A stretch of DNA of 64,000 bases from Lachnoclostridium sp. UBA5725 (lineage in GTDB: Bacteria > Bacillota > Clostridia > Lachnospirales > Lachnospiraceae): NCBI GenBank assembly GCA_002419585.1, contig DIGJ01000013.1, positions 124,001 to 188,000 on the forward strand, in the 5' to 3' direction. Both the position numbers and the translations under genes were made by a program. Shown piece after piece: positions 51,195 through 61,573 of the stretch. The notes under the pieces are model-generated. The model worked only from the letters and a program-made list of their open reading frames with translations, did not search any database and was not told where the DNA came from. Position 1 is the first letter of the stretch; every line of letters begins with the position of its first letter.

Positions 51195-52364
51195 TTATAT
51201 ATTAAGTTCATCCGAATCCTGGAATGTAGGTACTACTTCTTTCATTACCACTTTTATGTCTATCATTGATTTTGAATGAATCGCTCGTGATAAATTCTTA
51301 AGTTTCTTCTTGATTTCTTTTTTCGATATATATTCCTGCGCCTCTCTATATATCTTTTGATTTTCGGTAGCGATTAAGTTATCACTATTCATCAAATGCT
51401 CTTCATATAACTTTTCTCCAGGACGAAGACCCGTCTGTGCAATTGGTATATCCGTATAAGGTTGATAACCAGCCAGTCGTATCAGATCTTCTGCCAAATC
51501 AATGATTCTTATCGGCTCTCCCATATCTAATACATAAATCTCCGCACTGTTGGCCATAGCTCCTGCTTGTAATACCAAAAGTACTGCCTCAGAAATGGTC
51601 ATAAAATAACGGGTAATTCGCCGATCGGTTATTGTAACTGGTCCTCCCGCCGCAATCTGCTTTTGAAACAAGGGAATCACGGACCCATTTGAACCTAGTA
51701 CATTTCCAAATCGTACCGCTACAAACTTCGTTTTGCTGCTTTCTTTCCTGCTTTGAAGTATCATTTCGCAAAACCGTTTGCTGGCACCCATGATACTTGT
51801 TGGATTTACTGCTTTGTCCGTTGAGATTAATACAAATTTTTCAACTTCAAATTCTTCGGAAGCTCGCACTAAATTATAGGTCCCAAATATATTATTTATG
51901 ATTGCTTCCTCCGGACAGTCTTCCATTAAAGGCACATGCTTATGGGCGGCTGCATGAAAGACTACATCAGGATGATAACGACGAAACAATTGATCGATTA
52001 GTTCTTTGTTACAAATCGAGGCAATTTCCGTTCTTAAATTCAGCTGATCTCCATATTTTTGTACCAATTCTTGCTGAATACTATACGCATTATTCTCGTA
52101 TATATCTAAAATAATCAAAAGCTTTGGTTTGACTTTTGCGATTTGCCGACATAGCTCAGATCCTATGGAGCCTCCACCACCAGTTACCATGACTATTTTA
52201 TTCTTCAGAAAATTTGCTATCTTATCATTTTCAAGAATAATCTGCTCTCTACCCAAAAGTTTCTCTATATCAATATCCCAAACACTATTTTGAAGTATAA
52301 ATACCTCATTTTCTTCCGGTGAATTCGAGCAAATAAGCTGCAGTATTGCTTGACTTTCATCCAT
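51195..52364 (-). CDS. CapD-like NDP-sugar dehydratase/epimerase without membrane part
   Basis: 389 aa. Rossmann motif TGGGGSIGSE (61-70), then AAAHKHVPLMED, STDKAVNPTSIMGASKR (181-197), and the C-terminal substrate part (RFGNVLGSNGSVIPLF). It matches the catalytic half of the CapD/PglF/WbpM 4,6-dehydratases but lacks their four N-terminal membrane helices. Probably converts UDP-GlcNAc to a 4-keto-6-deoxy sugar in the cytoplasm for the surface polysaccharide. Last gene of the visible operon. Confidence 0.87.
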   Translation of the reverse strand: MDESQAILQLICSNSPEENEVFILQNSVWDIDIEKLLGREQIILENDKIANFLKNKIVMVTGGGGSIGSELCRQIAKVKPKLLIILDIYENNAYSIQQELVQKYGDQLNLRTEIASICNKELIDQLFRRYHPDVVFHAAAHKHVPLMEDCPEEAIINNIFGTYNLVRASEEFEVEKFVLISTDKAVNPTSIMGASKRFCEMILQSRKESSKTKFVAVRFGNVLGSNGSVIPLFQKQIAAGGPVTITDRRITRYFMTISEAVLLVLQAGAMANSAEIYVLDMGEPIRIIDLAEDLIRLAGYQPYTDIPIAQTGLRPGEKLYEEHLMNSDNLIATENQKIYREAQEYISKKEIKKKLKNLSRAIHSKSMIDIKVVMKEVVPTFQDSDELNI

Positions 52365-52460
52365 TAATTTGTTACACCTCCTTTGGTGATATTGTCGAAT
52401 TATGCAATATTTTGTATTACATAATTAATATATTCCAAAGGCTTGCTTTCTGTACCTGCT

Positions 52461-53588
52461 CTATCCTTGATTCCATACGACACGATTTACATAATCGGTA
52501 TACGACAAAATAATCCGAAGTATTTTGTCCGATACATTTGGCATACTATAATCGGCTACTTGCCTTAACGTATCCTCCTTTTCTGTTTCCAAAATACTTA
52601 ATCCTTGTAATATCCGCTCTTTTTTTAGTCCTACCATCATAACGGCCCCTTCCTCCATTGCCTCCATTCTCTCATGTGCCTGTCTTAGATTCAGTGCCTT
52701 GAATTTAAGAATGGAGGATTCTTCGCTTATTGTGCCACTATCGCTTAGTACGGCCTTTGCATTCATTTGAAGCTTTAGATAATCATAATATCCAAAGGGC
52801 TTCATCACTTTTATAAGAGGATGGAGTATGACTTTATCCTCCTCCATGCGTTTTCTGGTTCTTGGGTGCGTACTGATTAGTACTGTTTTTTGATAAACTT
52901 CTGCAATGGCGTTTAAACTGTCAATGAAATCTTCAAAATTCGTGTTTGAATTAATATTTTCTTCTCTATGAGCAGATACCACAAAAAATTGATCCCATTT
53001 AAGGTCAAGTCTTTGTAATATATCCGATGCCTCGATTTGTTTTATTCTTGCATTGATGACCTCATACATTGGGCTTCCAGTTTTTATAATCCGATCTGGG
53101 GGAAGTCCTTCCCGTTTTAAATAATCCCGCGCAATATCACTGTAAGGTAAATTGATATCTGCAATATGATCGACTAATTTCCGGTTGCTCTCTTCGGGAA
53201 CTCTTTCATCAAAGCAACGGTTTCCTGCTTCCATATGAAAGATTGGAATATGTCTTCGTTTCGCAGCGATGGCACATAGACAACTGTTTGTATCTCCAAG
53301 GATTAAAAGAGCATCTGGATTTGTTGTTTGTAAGACTTTATCTATTTTAATCAGAATATTTCCGATTGTTTCGATTGGATTTGACGTTGCAGCATCCAGA
53401 TAATAGTCAGGCTTTCTTATGTCGAAGTCTTGAAAGAATATTTCATTCAATTCATAATCGTAATTTTGTCCGGTATGTACAAGAATATGTTCTATGACAT
53501 CCGACTTCTCTAACGTATGGATAATGGAGGACAAACGGATGATTTCCGGCCTTGTACCAACAACTGTCATAACTTTTAATCGATCCAT
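52461..53588 (-). CDS. capG: UDP-N-acetylglucosamine 2-epimerase-type enzyme (CapG/FnlC)
   Basis: 375 aa, start after GGAGG overlapping the capF end. Conserved features: MTVVGTRPEIIRLSSII, HTGQNYDYELNEIFF, EAGNRCFDERVPEESNR, VSAHREENI and SDSGTISEESSIL. It is of the non-hydrolysing 2-epimerase family. Adjacent capE and capF homologues make it most likely the third enzyme of UDP-L-FucNAc synthesis, rather than a ManNAc-forming WecB. Confidence 0.87.
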   Translation of the reverse strand: MDRLKVMTVVGTRPEIIRLSSIIHTLEKSDVIEHILVHTGQNYDYELNEIFFQDFDIRKPDYYLDAATSNPIETIGNILIKIDKVLQTTNPDALLILGDTNSCLCAIAAKRRHIPIFHMEAGNRCFDERVPEESNRKLVDHIADINLPYSDIARDYLKREGLPPDRIIKTGSPMYEVINARIKQIEASDILQRLDLKWDQFFVVSAHREENINSNTNFEDFIDSLNAIAEVYQKTVLISTHPRTRKRMEEDKVILHPLIKVMKPFGYYDYLKLQMNAKAVLSDSGTISEESSILKFKALNLRQAHERMEAMEEGAVMMVGLKKERILQGLSILETEKEDTLRQVADYSMPNVSDKILRIILSYTDYVNRVVWNQG

Positions 53589-54698
53589 TTACACCTCCAT
53601 ATAATACGTATCCGGGTTATTCGGATCAAATATCTCGTTTACCCATGCAAGAACAACCAGATCCGTCGTACTGTTATTTTCTATATTGTGCGTATACCCA
53701 ACCGGAATGTCCACTACCTCCATTTTCTCACTACTTACCTCGTAAGCAATGATCTCATTCGAAGTGATTTTTCGAAGCCTTATGATTCCACTTCCACTTA
53801 CTACGAGAAATTTTTCTGTTTTTGTTCCATGCCAATGGTTTCCTCTTACGGCACCAGGTTTTGATCGAATAACAGAAAACTGCCCGATTGAATCTTGTTT
53901 TAAAAACTCAACAAAAGAGCCTCGGTAATCTTCCTTTCTTTGAAGTTCATATTGAAAGGAAGATTCCGGCACATAACTCAAATAGGTACTGTATAACTTT
54001 TTCGTTAGGTCATCTGCCATACATGGAATTCCCAAGGTTTCATGCAGCTTGTAAAAAGTAGAAATTGTATCTGCCAAATCTTTTAAAGTAATGGTATGTG
54101 TACATGGTATTTCATAATACTCCCCTGCTTTGTTTGCCTCTCCCTTTATCGCATGTATGAATTCTTCCACAACATCATCAATATAGGCTAAATTCAAGGT
54201 TGAATCAGGGGAATTTATCGTAATTGGAAGGCCATTGGCTATATTATGACAAAAGGTTGCTACTACACTGTTATAATTCGGCCTACACCATTTACCGAAT
54301 ACATTCACCAATCGATAAATTAAAACAGTTGCTCCAGTTTCCGCCACATACGAAAAGAGCATCTCTTCTGCCTCTTTTTTTGTTTTACCATATAAATTGT
54401 CCATGGTTGCCTGAATGGAAGAGGTGAAAAGAATTGGACAAGTATTATGCTGTTTTTTTAAAGTATCTAATAAAACTCTCGTAAAATCGACATTCCCATT
54501 TTTATATTCCGATTCCTCAATCGGACGATTAATACCTGCAAGATGAAAAACAAATTCCGCCTCCTTACAGTAGTGTTCCAATAAAGACAGATCCTTTTTC
54601 GTATCAAATTCCATAATATCCATGTAATTATGATTTCTTAATCCTACGACCAGATTTTTACCGATAAATCCGTTTGCTCCAGTAATTAATAGTTTCAT
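53589..54698 (-). CDS. capF: CapF/FnlB-like reductase with C-terminal cupin
   Basis: 369 aa from ATG 54698 (MKLLITGANGFIGKNLVVGL); the frame is open to 54743 but the Rossmann TGANGFIG starts here. SSIQATMDNLYGKTKKEAEE carries the SDR Tyr-x-x-x-Lys. The C-terminal cupin (about 250-369) has VRGNHWHGTKTEKFLVVSGS. CapF catalyses the epimerisation/reduction step between CapE and CapG (established for Staphylococcus). It overlaps capG by almost nothing; capE is just upstream. Confidence 0.9.
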   Translation of the reverse strand: MKLLITGANGFIGKNLVVGLRNHNYMDIMEFDTKKDLSLLEHYCKEAEFVFHLAGINRPIEESEYKNGNVDFTRVLLDTLKKQHNTCPILFTSSIQATMDNLYGKTKKEAEEMLFSYVAETGATVLIYRLVNVFGKWCRPNYNSVVATFCHNIANGLPITINSPDSTLNLAYIDDVVEEFIHAIKGEANKAGEYYEIPCTHTITLKDLADTISTFYKLHETLGIPCMADDLTKKLYSTYLSYVPESSFQYELQRKEDYRGSFVEFLKQDSIGQFSVIRSKPGAVRGNHWHGTKTEKFLVVSGSGIIRLRKITSNEIIAYEVSSEKMEVVDIPVGYTHNIENNSTTDLVVLAWVNEIFDPNNPDTYYMEV

Positions 54699-54766
54699 AC
54701 ATCCCAACCCTTCGAGTAATTGATCGCACGTTTCAATTCGCACAGCGTTATTTTGCTATCCAGCTC

Positions 54767-55777
54767 TTAAGTTGTTTCTAGAGCCTCTTTAATATAATCC
54801 AATTGAAGCAATTCCTCTTTGATCTGTTCAATGGTGAGTCTTTTTGTATTATTTGAATTATATTCCTCCATTTTCTCTAACGACTGATGTCCTTCCAGAA
54901 AATATTTGTTATAGTTAAGTTCTCGTTTATCTGCAGGAATCCGGTAAAAAGTACCCAAATCCTCGGCCACAAAAAATTCTTCTTTGGTAAGCAGGGTTTC
55001 GTATTGTTTTTCACCATGGCGGGTTCCGATTATTTTGATTTCATTGTCGGCATGAAAGAGTTCCTTTAGCGCTTGTGCTAGGTCACCAATCGTTGAAGCC
55101 GCTGATTTTTGTACCATGATGTCTCCTGTTTGTGCATTATGAAAAGCAAAATCAACGAGTCCTACTGCTTCGTCAAGATTCATTAAAAAACGAGTCATAT
55201 CTGGATTTGTTATTGTAATTGTCTGACCACTCTTGATCTGCTCCACAAATAACGGTATTACGGAGCCTCTGGAGGCCATTACATTACCATATCTTGTTCC
55301 GCAAATTAACGTATTATCAGAATCTACGGTCTTTGATTTTGCGATAAATACTTTTTCAAGCATTGCCTTCGAAATACCCATCGCATTGATTGGATATGCA
55401 GCTTTATCCGTAGAAAGACATACAATTTTTTTGACTTGAAATTCGATTCCAGCGGTCAATACATTATCCGTTCCCAAAACATTGGTTTTCACTGCTTCCA
55501 GTGGAAAGAATTCACAAGAGGGAACTTGCTTAAGCGCAGCTGCATGGAAGATGTAATCTACCCCATGCATCGCATTTTTGATGGAATCGATATCTCTTAC
55601 ATCACCAATATAATATTTGATCTTATCATTCTTATAAATATTACGCATATCATCTTGCTTTTTTTCATCTCGTGAAAAAATCCGAATTTCTTTGATATCT
55701 GTATTCAGAAATCTCTTTAGTACTGCATTCCCAAAACTTCCAGTTCCTCCGGTTATAAGAAGCGTACTATTATTCAT
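54767..55777 (-). CDS. capE: CapE/FnlA-like UDP-GlcNAc 4,6-dehydratase/5-epimerase
   Basis: 336 aa, start after GGAGG. LLITGGTGSFGNAVLKRFL (6-24), FHAAALKQVPSCEFFPLEAV, CLSTDKAAYPINAMGISKAM, and RYGNVMASRGSVIPLF are characteristic of the soluble inverting dehydratases. First step of UDP-L-FucNAc synthesis. With capF and capG downstream in order it completes the pathway. Confidence 0.91.
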   Translation of the reverse strand: MNNSTLLITGGTGSFGNAVLKRFLNTDIKEIRIFSRDEKKQDDMRNIYKNDKIKYYIGDVRDIDSIKNAMHGVDYIFHAAALKQVPSCEFFPLEAVKTNVLGTDNVLTAGIEFQVKKIVCLSTDKAAYPINAMGISKAMLEKVFIAKSKTVDSDNTLICGTRYGNVMASRGSVIPLFVEQIKSGQTITITNPDMTRFLMNLDEAVGLVDFAFHNAQTGDIMVQKSAASTIGDLAQALKELFHADNEIKIIGTRHGEKQYETLLTKEEFFVAEDLGTFYRIPADKRELNYNKYFLEGHQSLEKMEEYNSNNTKRLTIEQIKEELLQLDYIKEALETT

Positions 55778-55824
55778 GTTACCTCCATCTTTCTATCAAA
55801 AATGCTCTTCAATTAATAATTTCA

Positions 55825-56751
55825 CTATGCTTTATGTCGCCTTCGTCCTTTATGACTCCTTCTTGCTTTGTAGCTCTTTTGTATTCCTTCTTTAAATCCA
55901 TAAATCCTTAGATTCTGTGCTGCCTTTTCAAATCTGATGATTTGTTTGTAAATTGTTTGTATACATGTTCCAAATCGATCTGGATTGGCACTAAATAAGT
56001 ATTTGAATCGCCTCTTTACTGCCTTTTCTGATAAAATTCCAAGCTGTTTATAATTCACATTTTTTATGTTGTTCTCTTCAAACCACTTCTTATCATTCCA
56101 CAGCCACTTACCCCATGCAATTCCGTATCCGTAGCTTTGATTTATTTTGTAGGGAACGATCATATTGCTGATGTCATAATCGTTTTCCCCATAATTCCAT
56201 AAGAAGATCCGATTGGTGTCTTTGATTCGTTTTGTCCCAAATTCTTCAAACTGCCAGGGATTTTCTGATAAATCCAGAAAACTAAGGAGGGCTTCTTTGT
56301 TCCATAATGCAAACTGCGTATCGAGACGAAATGTGATATCACCTCCGGCAATATAAAAGTTTTCATATTGCTGCGTTTTAATCAGTCCTTTTTCATTGGA
56401 AACCGCAAGCCTGCAAACTGCAATATCCGAATTTTCCTCCATCCATTCATAACACTTTTCTAGCTCTTTACTTTTCACATAATCCAAAAGAAAAAAATCT
56501 TCTAAGGAAAATATGATATATTTTGACGGAATTTCCTTTAGACAATGATATAAGCGTTCGCTCCATGTAAAGTTACATCCAATATTTTGACATCGTATCT
56601 TTAATCCTTCATGGGTATATGTTTTATTTTCAGTGATCAAGTAAATGTCGTTTGGATGCTTGCTCCAGTACTTTTTAATCAACTCAAAATAAGGGTACCA
56701 TGCCGTTTCATACTTGTCGCAGCTGGAGACCACGAAACTACAATCCTCCAT
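55825..56751 (-). CDS. Putative GT-A glycosyltransferase
   Basis: About 308 aa; start ATG 56751 (MEDCSFVVSS) within the end of the flippase gene, with no clear site (a GTG further in follows GGAGG). Not clearly assignable. FVVSSCDKYETAWYPYFELI at the start and YIIFSLEDFFLLDYV (a DxD-like acidic pair) resemble a nucleotide-sugar GT-A fold. The C-terminal tail is very basic (RRSHKGRRRHK). Context makes a glycosyltransferase likely. Confidence 0.55.
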   Translation of the reverse strand: MEDCSFVVSSCDKYETAWYPYFELIKKYWSKHPNDIYLITENKTYTHEGLKIRCQNIGCNFTWSERLYHCLKEIPSKYIIFSLEDFFLLDYVKSKELEKCYEWMEENSDIAVCRLAVSNEKGLIKTQQYENFYIAGGDITFRLDTQFALWNKEALLSFLDLSENPWQFEEFGTKRIKDTNRIFLWNYGENDYDISNMIVPYKINQSYGYGIAWGKWLWNDKKWFEENNIKNVNYKQLGILSEKAVKRRFKYLFSANPDRFGTCIQTIYKQIIRFEKAAQNLRIYGFKEGIQKSYKARRSHKGRRRHKA

Positions 56752-58267
56752 TAACATCTTTTTTTTCACCACGCTTTTTGATTGCTACTATTAGCTTATT
56801 CCGTTCCTCTTTTCCTGTGCCAAAGAAGAAAACGATAACTCCAAATACAATTGATACAATCATTCCTTTTAAAATCAGCCATAACCACCCTTGCTGCTCG
56901 ATAAATTCAAGAACTGTAAGGGACAACATAAGGGAAACTCCGATTGGAAGGAGCATTCGAATATAACAGGACTTGTAAAAGTGAATCATACCAAAGTGTA
57001 ATACTTTGTAATAAATTACATTCATATAGATAAGATTGATAACTGCTGTAATACAGATTGCACTACATACCCCAATCGCTCCAAAATAGTAGGATAATAA
57101 GGCTGCGATTCCGATATTTAATATACTGGTGCAAATCAAACCAATGGATTGTAATTTTACTTTATTCTTGGCCAGTATGGTTGTTCTGGCAATCTGCTGC
57201 GAATATTCAAACAGCGTTGGAATCACTAAAATGACGGTACAATAGTAAGCATTAAGGTACTCTTTTCCCATCCAAAGTGTCATAAACTCTTTTCCAACGC
57301 TCACAAATCCTACAAATACCCATCCTAGTACAAATAGCTGGAATTTTCCTATCTTTATCATAAGGGTTCGAATATCCTGCTCCTTTTTTTCGGATAACTT
57401 TCGAAAAACGGTGGGTAGAAACAGTCCATCAATAGCAGCGGCGATAATATAAAAATACCCTGCAATCGCAGAAGCTGGTGCATAGAGGGCAATTTCTCCA
57501 CTGGTGGAGGTTACTCCCAAAATGGATGGTGCAATATTGTAGGTCAGACGTTGTGCGATTCCGATTATCGTAATCCATATGGAAAAATCAAACATTTCCT
57601 TCCTCATTGTTTTATCGTTGCTTGTAAAGTCCACTTGAATCGGAGTATTCCGTTTTAATAATACTAGCTTTATAGTGATAACGATTAAGGGTACGAACGC
57701 ATTTACCGCAACAATTGAAATTACGCCATATCCAAATAGAAGCAAAGCAACAACCAAAAGGATGGATACCACTTTTTGCAACAGTTCACATAGCTTTAAT
57801 TGTACAAAATATTCATATGCGCTAAAAATTCCATTTAAAATGCTGAATGGAAAGGATATTACACTAAAACCAGCAATGATGAGGAATAAAATTTTAAATT
57901 GCGACATCTCCTGGGGTTTAAGCCCTACATAAATGTACTCTAGTGAGAAATAGGTCGCTGCCAATATCAAAAGAATAACAAAATCGATAATAATGAATAA
58001 TTTGAACACGATTCCAAGTAAATTATTGATACTTTTCGTATCGTTATCAACCTTATATTTTGCTACAAATCGAGTTACAACTGAGCCGATTCCAAAATCC
58101 ATTAAAAAGATGGAAATCAGTGAAATTGCAAGCGTATACAATCCATAGTCCGATTTTCCTATTTTTTGAACCATCCACGGCGTATATAGTAACGTTGCAA
58201 CAATATTAATGATAATTGCAAGATATGAAATGAAAGCTCCATTTCTAATTTGATTTCTACTCTCCAT
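56738..58267 (-). CDS. Wzx-type polysaccharide flippase
   Basis: 509 aa with about 14 membrane helices; start after AAGGAG. NGAFISYLAIIINIVATLLY and the first-half pattern KSDYGLYTLAISLISIFLMD are typical of the MOP/PST group that flips lipid-linked oligosaccharide units across the membrane. It lies in the middle of the polysaccharide operon. Exact substrate unit is unknown. Confidence 0.9.
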   Translation of the reverse strand: MESRNQIRNGAFISYLAIIINIVATLLYTPWMVQKIGKSDYGLYTLAISLISIFLMDFGIGSVVTRFVAKYKVDNDTKSINNLLGIVFKLFIIIDFVILLILAATYFSLEYIYVGLKPQEMSQFKILFLIIAGFSVISFPFSILNGIFSAYEYFVQLKLCELLQKVVSILLVVALLLFGYGVISIVAVNAFVPLIVITIKLVLLKRNTPIQVDFTSNDKTMRKEMFDFSIWITIIGIAQRLTYNIAPSILGVTSTSGEIALYAPASAIAGYFYIIAAAIDGLFLPTVFRKLSEKKEQDIRTLMIKIGKFQLFVLGWVFVGFVSVGKEFMTLWMGKEYLNAYYCTVILVIPTLFEYSQQIARTTILAKNKVKLQSIGLICTSILNIGIAALLSYYFGAIGVCSAICITAVINLIYMNVIYYKVLHFGMIHFYKSCYIRMLLPIGVSLMLSLTVLEFIEQQGWLWLILKGMIVSIVFGVIVFFFGTGKEERNKLIVAIKKRGEKKDVNGGL

Positions 58268-58327
58268 GTTTCTCCTTATCCGCGAGAAAACCTGTTTTCA
58301 TTCATAAATATTAATCTGTCATAATTC

Positions 58328-59251
58328 CTACTCATCTGTTTTTCTTAATTTCAAAAATGCCTCAGAAAAAACTGCCTGTAATTTATTAGCAATATCGTCG
58401 TTCTTCTTTTCGATATCATTGATTTTTGTTAAACTTTGTTCCTGCGAATGAAAAATCACAGAAAAAGGTTTTTGTTCTTTCGTCGTTTTCACGATTTTTA
58501 CATCATAGAATAGAGCCATGACCTTCATCCATATGTCATCTGCTGTAGGTGCATCCTTATGAATCAAATCCAAATCAAATACCATATCTCCAAAGATATG
58601 CGGAGGGTATAAACATCCAGCTCCTGTCGAAGCCATAATCATATGAGTAGGTGTTTCGACTCCCAAAGAAGAATATACCTTCCAATGAATGCAACTTGAT
58701 ATAGCCCCATTCTCCTCCAAAGGAAATAACTGAGCACGATTGCAAATGATACAAGATGGGTATTTTCTATGCCCTTCCATGAGTTTTTCGATGGAATTCG
58801 GTGGGTAGATCAAATCATCGTCATAAGTAATCAGTATATTATCTTCTTGCTCTTTCATAGCATAATAAAACTTTTTATAGGATTTTAGATCCTCACAAAA
58901 CCGAATCTCTAGCCCTCGCTCTTGTAACAATCTTAAGCGTTCCGGGATTTCCCAATTGGGGAACTGTTCTTTTGCTAACCATAGTATAATTTGATCGGGT
59001 TTTAATGTTTGAAGCATCAAAGACTTTATGGAATAAGACACGATATTGATCCGTTTTGGGAAGGATGTAATCGATACAATGATTTTGTTTTCTCTTGCTT
59101 TATTATTCAGTGGCTCATCAGGAATTTTAGCTCCTCGAATATAGCAATTTTCTAAAAACCACGCCACTTTATTGCGAATCCGACCAATATAAGGTATCCC
59201 AGATTTCCCTTCGGTACGTTTCAATGAATCACAAAATAAAATGAACTTCAT
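58328..59251 (-). CDS. Putative GT-A glycosyltransferase
   Basis: 307 aa. KIIVSITSFPKRINIVSYSI and the acid motif ILITYDDDLIYPP are GT-A-like (DDD as the metal-binding DxD). A later HMIMASTGAGCLYPP and DLDLIHKDAPTADDIWMKV resemble capsular GT enzymes. Overlaps the next gene by four bases (59248-59251), so it is coupled. Acceptor unknown. Confidence 0.75.
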   Translation of the reverse strand: MKFILFCDSLKRTEGKSGIPYIGRIRNKVAWFLENCYIRGAKIPDEPLNNKARENKIIVSITSFPKRINIVSYSIKSLMLQTLKPDQIILWLAKEQFPNWEIPERLRLLQERGLEIRFCEDLKSYKKFYYAMKEQEDNILITYDDDLIYPPNSIEKLMEGHRKYPSCIICNRAQLFPLEENGAISSCIHWKVYSSLGVETPTHMIMASTGAGCLYPPHIFGDMVFDLDLIHKDAPTADDIWMKVMALFYDVKIVKTTKEQKPFSVIFHSQEQSLTKINDIEKKNDDIANKLQAVFSEAFLKLRKTDE

Positions 59252-60222
59252 TCCATCTCCTTCCCTTTTACATCTCCCGCCTTAAGCTTAAGCCATGTAT
59301 GTTCTATCTTTCTTGCTACTTTGGTAGGAAAGGAAGGCTGCCATAGATTCTTTACTTTTTCAATATAGTGATAATCCTCAATCATGTATGTTGGGTGTAT
59401 TAATGGAAACACACTATCTTGTACTGGAATTTCAAAAACATACCGGATATCTTTTGGAAGCTTATAAATACTATCGGTAGCATGGGTTGCATTTTGAGAG
59501 GCGCCTATATTGGATACCATATTTACGGTTGGATAGATAACTAATCTTGCGTTTAGGACCGTACTAAATCCAACAATATGCTCCCAATAAGGAATCTTAT
59601 CTTCTTTATGTTGCATTGCTTCCTTTATCATTCGATGGTGTACCTTGGAATTATTATTTTTGTGATTCAATAAATCCTGATAATAAGAATCCTCCAAGAC
59701 ATCATAATTTTCCTGCCAGGTATCCGCTACTCGCCGCCAGCTTGCCCAGCCCCAGGAAGAACCAAACGAAGAAAAGAAATAACTATATCTTTTGTCCTCA
59801 ATTCCATCAAACAACGTCTGCCCACAAATCCGGTCAATTCTCTCATCATGTTCATATCGGTCCAATAATTCTTTGCAAAAAGGGAAAAAGCTTTGTGATA
59901 CCACAATATCATCCTCAAGAATAATACATTTATCTACAATGGAAAACGCCCATTTATGAGAATAAAAAGTGGAGGGATCACATCCATAATTGGTTTGGTT
60001 ATACATTTTATAAACACTGCAGTTCCAATCAATATTTTCTGCAATTTTCCGACATTCCATAATGTTTTCTATATCATCTGGCCTATCTTTTCTTGGTCCA
60101 TCCTGCCATAGTAGTAAAACACGCGGACGAGCGATTCTTACCTGTTCAAAGGTCTTTCGAAACTCCTCCGGGCGTGCAAAAAAGATACATAATACAGGGA
60201 CATCAATTTTCCAGTTTTTCAT
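59248..60222 (-). CDS. GT-A-fold glycosyltransferase-like protein
   Basis: 324 aa, start after AGGGGG. VLCIFFARPEEFRKTFEQVR, then QTNYGCDPSTFYSHKWAFSI and CIILEDDIVVS (acidic DxD-like motif), and SSFGSSWGWASWRRVADTWQ match the family sometimes called hemolysin-like GT. Probably adds a sugar to the repeat unit. Its function is inferred from the operon. Confidence 0.75.
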   Translation of the reverse strand: MKNWKIDVPVLCIFFARPEEFRKTFEQVRIARPRVLLLWQDGPRKDRPDDIENIMECRKIAENIDWNCSVYKMYNQTNYGCDPSTFYSHKWAFSIVDKCIILEDDIVVSQSFFPFCKELLDRYEHDERIDRICGQTLFDGIEDKRYSYFFSSFGSSWGWASWRRVADTWQENYDVLEDSYYQDLLNHKNNNSKVHHRMIKEAMQHKEDKIPYWEHIVGFSTVLNARLVIYPTVNMVSNIGASQNATHATDSIYKLPKDIRYVFEIPVQDSVFPLIHPTYMIEDYHYIEKVKNLWQPSFPTKVARKIEHTWLKLKAGDVKGKEME

Positions 60223-60259
60223 AATTCCCCCTCACTTCCGCGATGCACTTTGCGCATAG

Positions 60260-60292
60260 CAAGTTTGTGTGCGCAGCACAGACACAAACTTG
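60260..60292. promoter_or_regulatory. Hairpin in the wzy-GT gap
   Basis: Perfect 11-bp stem CAAGTTTGTGT (60260-60270) with ACACAAACTTG (60282-60292). It has no T-run, so it is not a canonical terminator; it may slow ribosomes or RNA decay between the polymerase gene and the next gene. Confidence 0.5.
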
Positions 60293-60313
60293 TTGAGTGA
60301 AAATGGTTTTCTT

Positions 60314-61573
60314 TCACTCTTCCTCCGTACCCATCGACTTCTCTTTCAAGCTCATCCATACCGGAATAAAGAAATACAAAATCAAAGCGATTTCAAAAGA
60401 AGTTCCAATTGGGTTAAAGATTGACAAAATAAAACAATACAGGCATGCAATCTTAAATATATAGGTGTCGATTTCTTTTTCTTTTAATTGATATAACATA
60501 TGCTTACTTGTTTGAAAGAACATGATTAGGTAGCTAAAAAGACCAATGATTCCGCAGCTAGCCATTAATCCGAATACATAAGAGTGTGAAATATCCCCAA
60601 TATCGGATGCTCCCCCCCAGACCGGACTTTGAATAAATGCTTTTAGTGCATTCAAATATAATCTAGGACGAGAATGTAACACATTAATATCCTGGCTACC
60701 ATTTATATACTGTGCCAACCATGAAAACTTATCTCTTAGCATATTCTGATGTAAATGAATCGATAAATAGGCAAAGATATCTCCCAAATTGATAATAATA
60801 AGAATAAAAGCCATGATTAGTAACAATTTAATTACCACATTGGATACCTTGCTAAATAAAATCATTGCTGCAAATATCGTTGTCATAAGCAGTAATGCCG
60901 TATATTGAGCGGCTACTATATAAACATAACCTAGTACCACTATCGGTAAATAGAGCAAACGTTTAACAACTGCACTGGTTTGTATGAAATTATATAAAAA
61001 CAACAATACCAGTACCCCAACCATATAAGAAAATTCAAACCCTCCTACATTTTCCAGTCTGTAGGAAGCGACATTGGACGATATGGTCACCCCTTCTGCC
61101 AGCTCTCTTGCAAGCATCGGTCTTTGAACCAAGGCCATTAATGAAACGAAAATGATATATAATATCATGCAGAGCATAACTATAATGGTACGCTTTCTTG
61201 CTTTTAGTTTCATTTTATTGATTGCATAAACGCCCATTGCTGCCGGCAAAAAAAACCTGACATTTCGAACAAATTCATTCATGCTTTCCTTTAAATCACC
61301 GGGGATTTTCACCGTAAAATATAGAAACGCCAAAAGCGCAGAAGTAATGATAAGATAAAGAATGAATTTTTGCGACCTGCTAAAGAATAAAAAGGGCAGG
61401 CTAATCAGCATCAATAAGGCAGCCACGATATATGGAACGGTATATTTAAAATAAGGCAGAACATACACGGTAAATACAGTAATTACATAAATAAAAAATG
61501 TAAAACTAACGAATTCATCTGCCGTAATTTTATAATTCAAAGAATTATAAATGATCTTACTTACTCTATTCAT
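60314..61573 (-). CDS. Wzy-type O-antigen/capsule polymerase
   Basis: 419 aa with about 11-12 membrane helices and a large loop (about 265-320) between late helices, the layout of Wzy polymerases. The loop contains DKFSWLAQYINGSQDINVLH and SRPRLYLNALKAF; a GGASDIGDISHSYVFG stretch follows. Little sequence is conserved in this family, so call rests on topology and operon context. Overlaps the next gene by eight bases. Confidence 0.8.
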   Translation of the reverse strand: MNRVSKIIYNSLNYKITADEFVSFTFFIYVITVFTVYVLPYFKYTVPYIVAALLMLISLPFLFFSRSQKFILYLIITSALLAFLYFTVKIPGDLKESMNEFVRNVRFFLPAAMGVYAINKMKLKARKRTIIVMLCMILYIIFVSLMALVQRPMLARELAEGVTISSNVASYRLENVGGFEFSYMVGVLVLLFLYNFIQTSAVVKRLLYLPIVVLGYVYIVAAQYTALLLMTTIFAAMILFSKVSNVVIKLLLIMAFILIIINLGDIFAYLSIHLHQNMLRDKFSWLAQYINGSQDINVLHSRPRLYLNALKAFIQSPVWGGASDIGDISHSYVFGLMASCGIIGLFSYLIMFFQTSKHMLYQLKEKEIDTYIFKIACLYCFILSIFNPIGTSFEIALILYFFIPVWMSLKEKSMGTEEE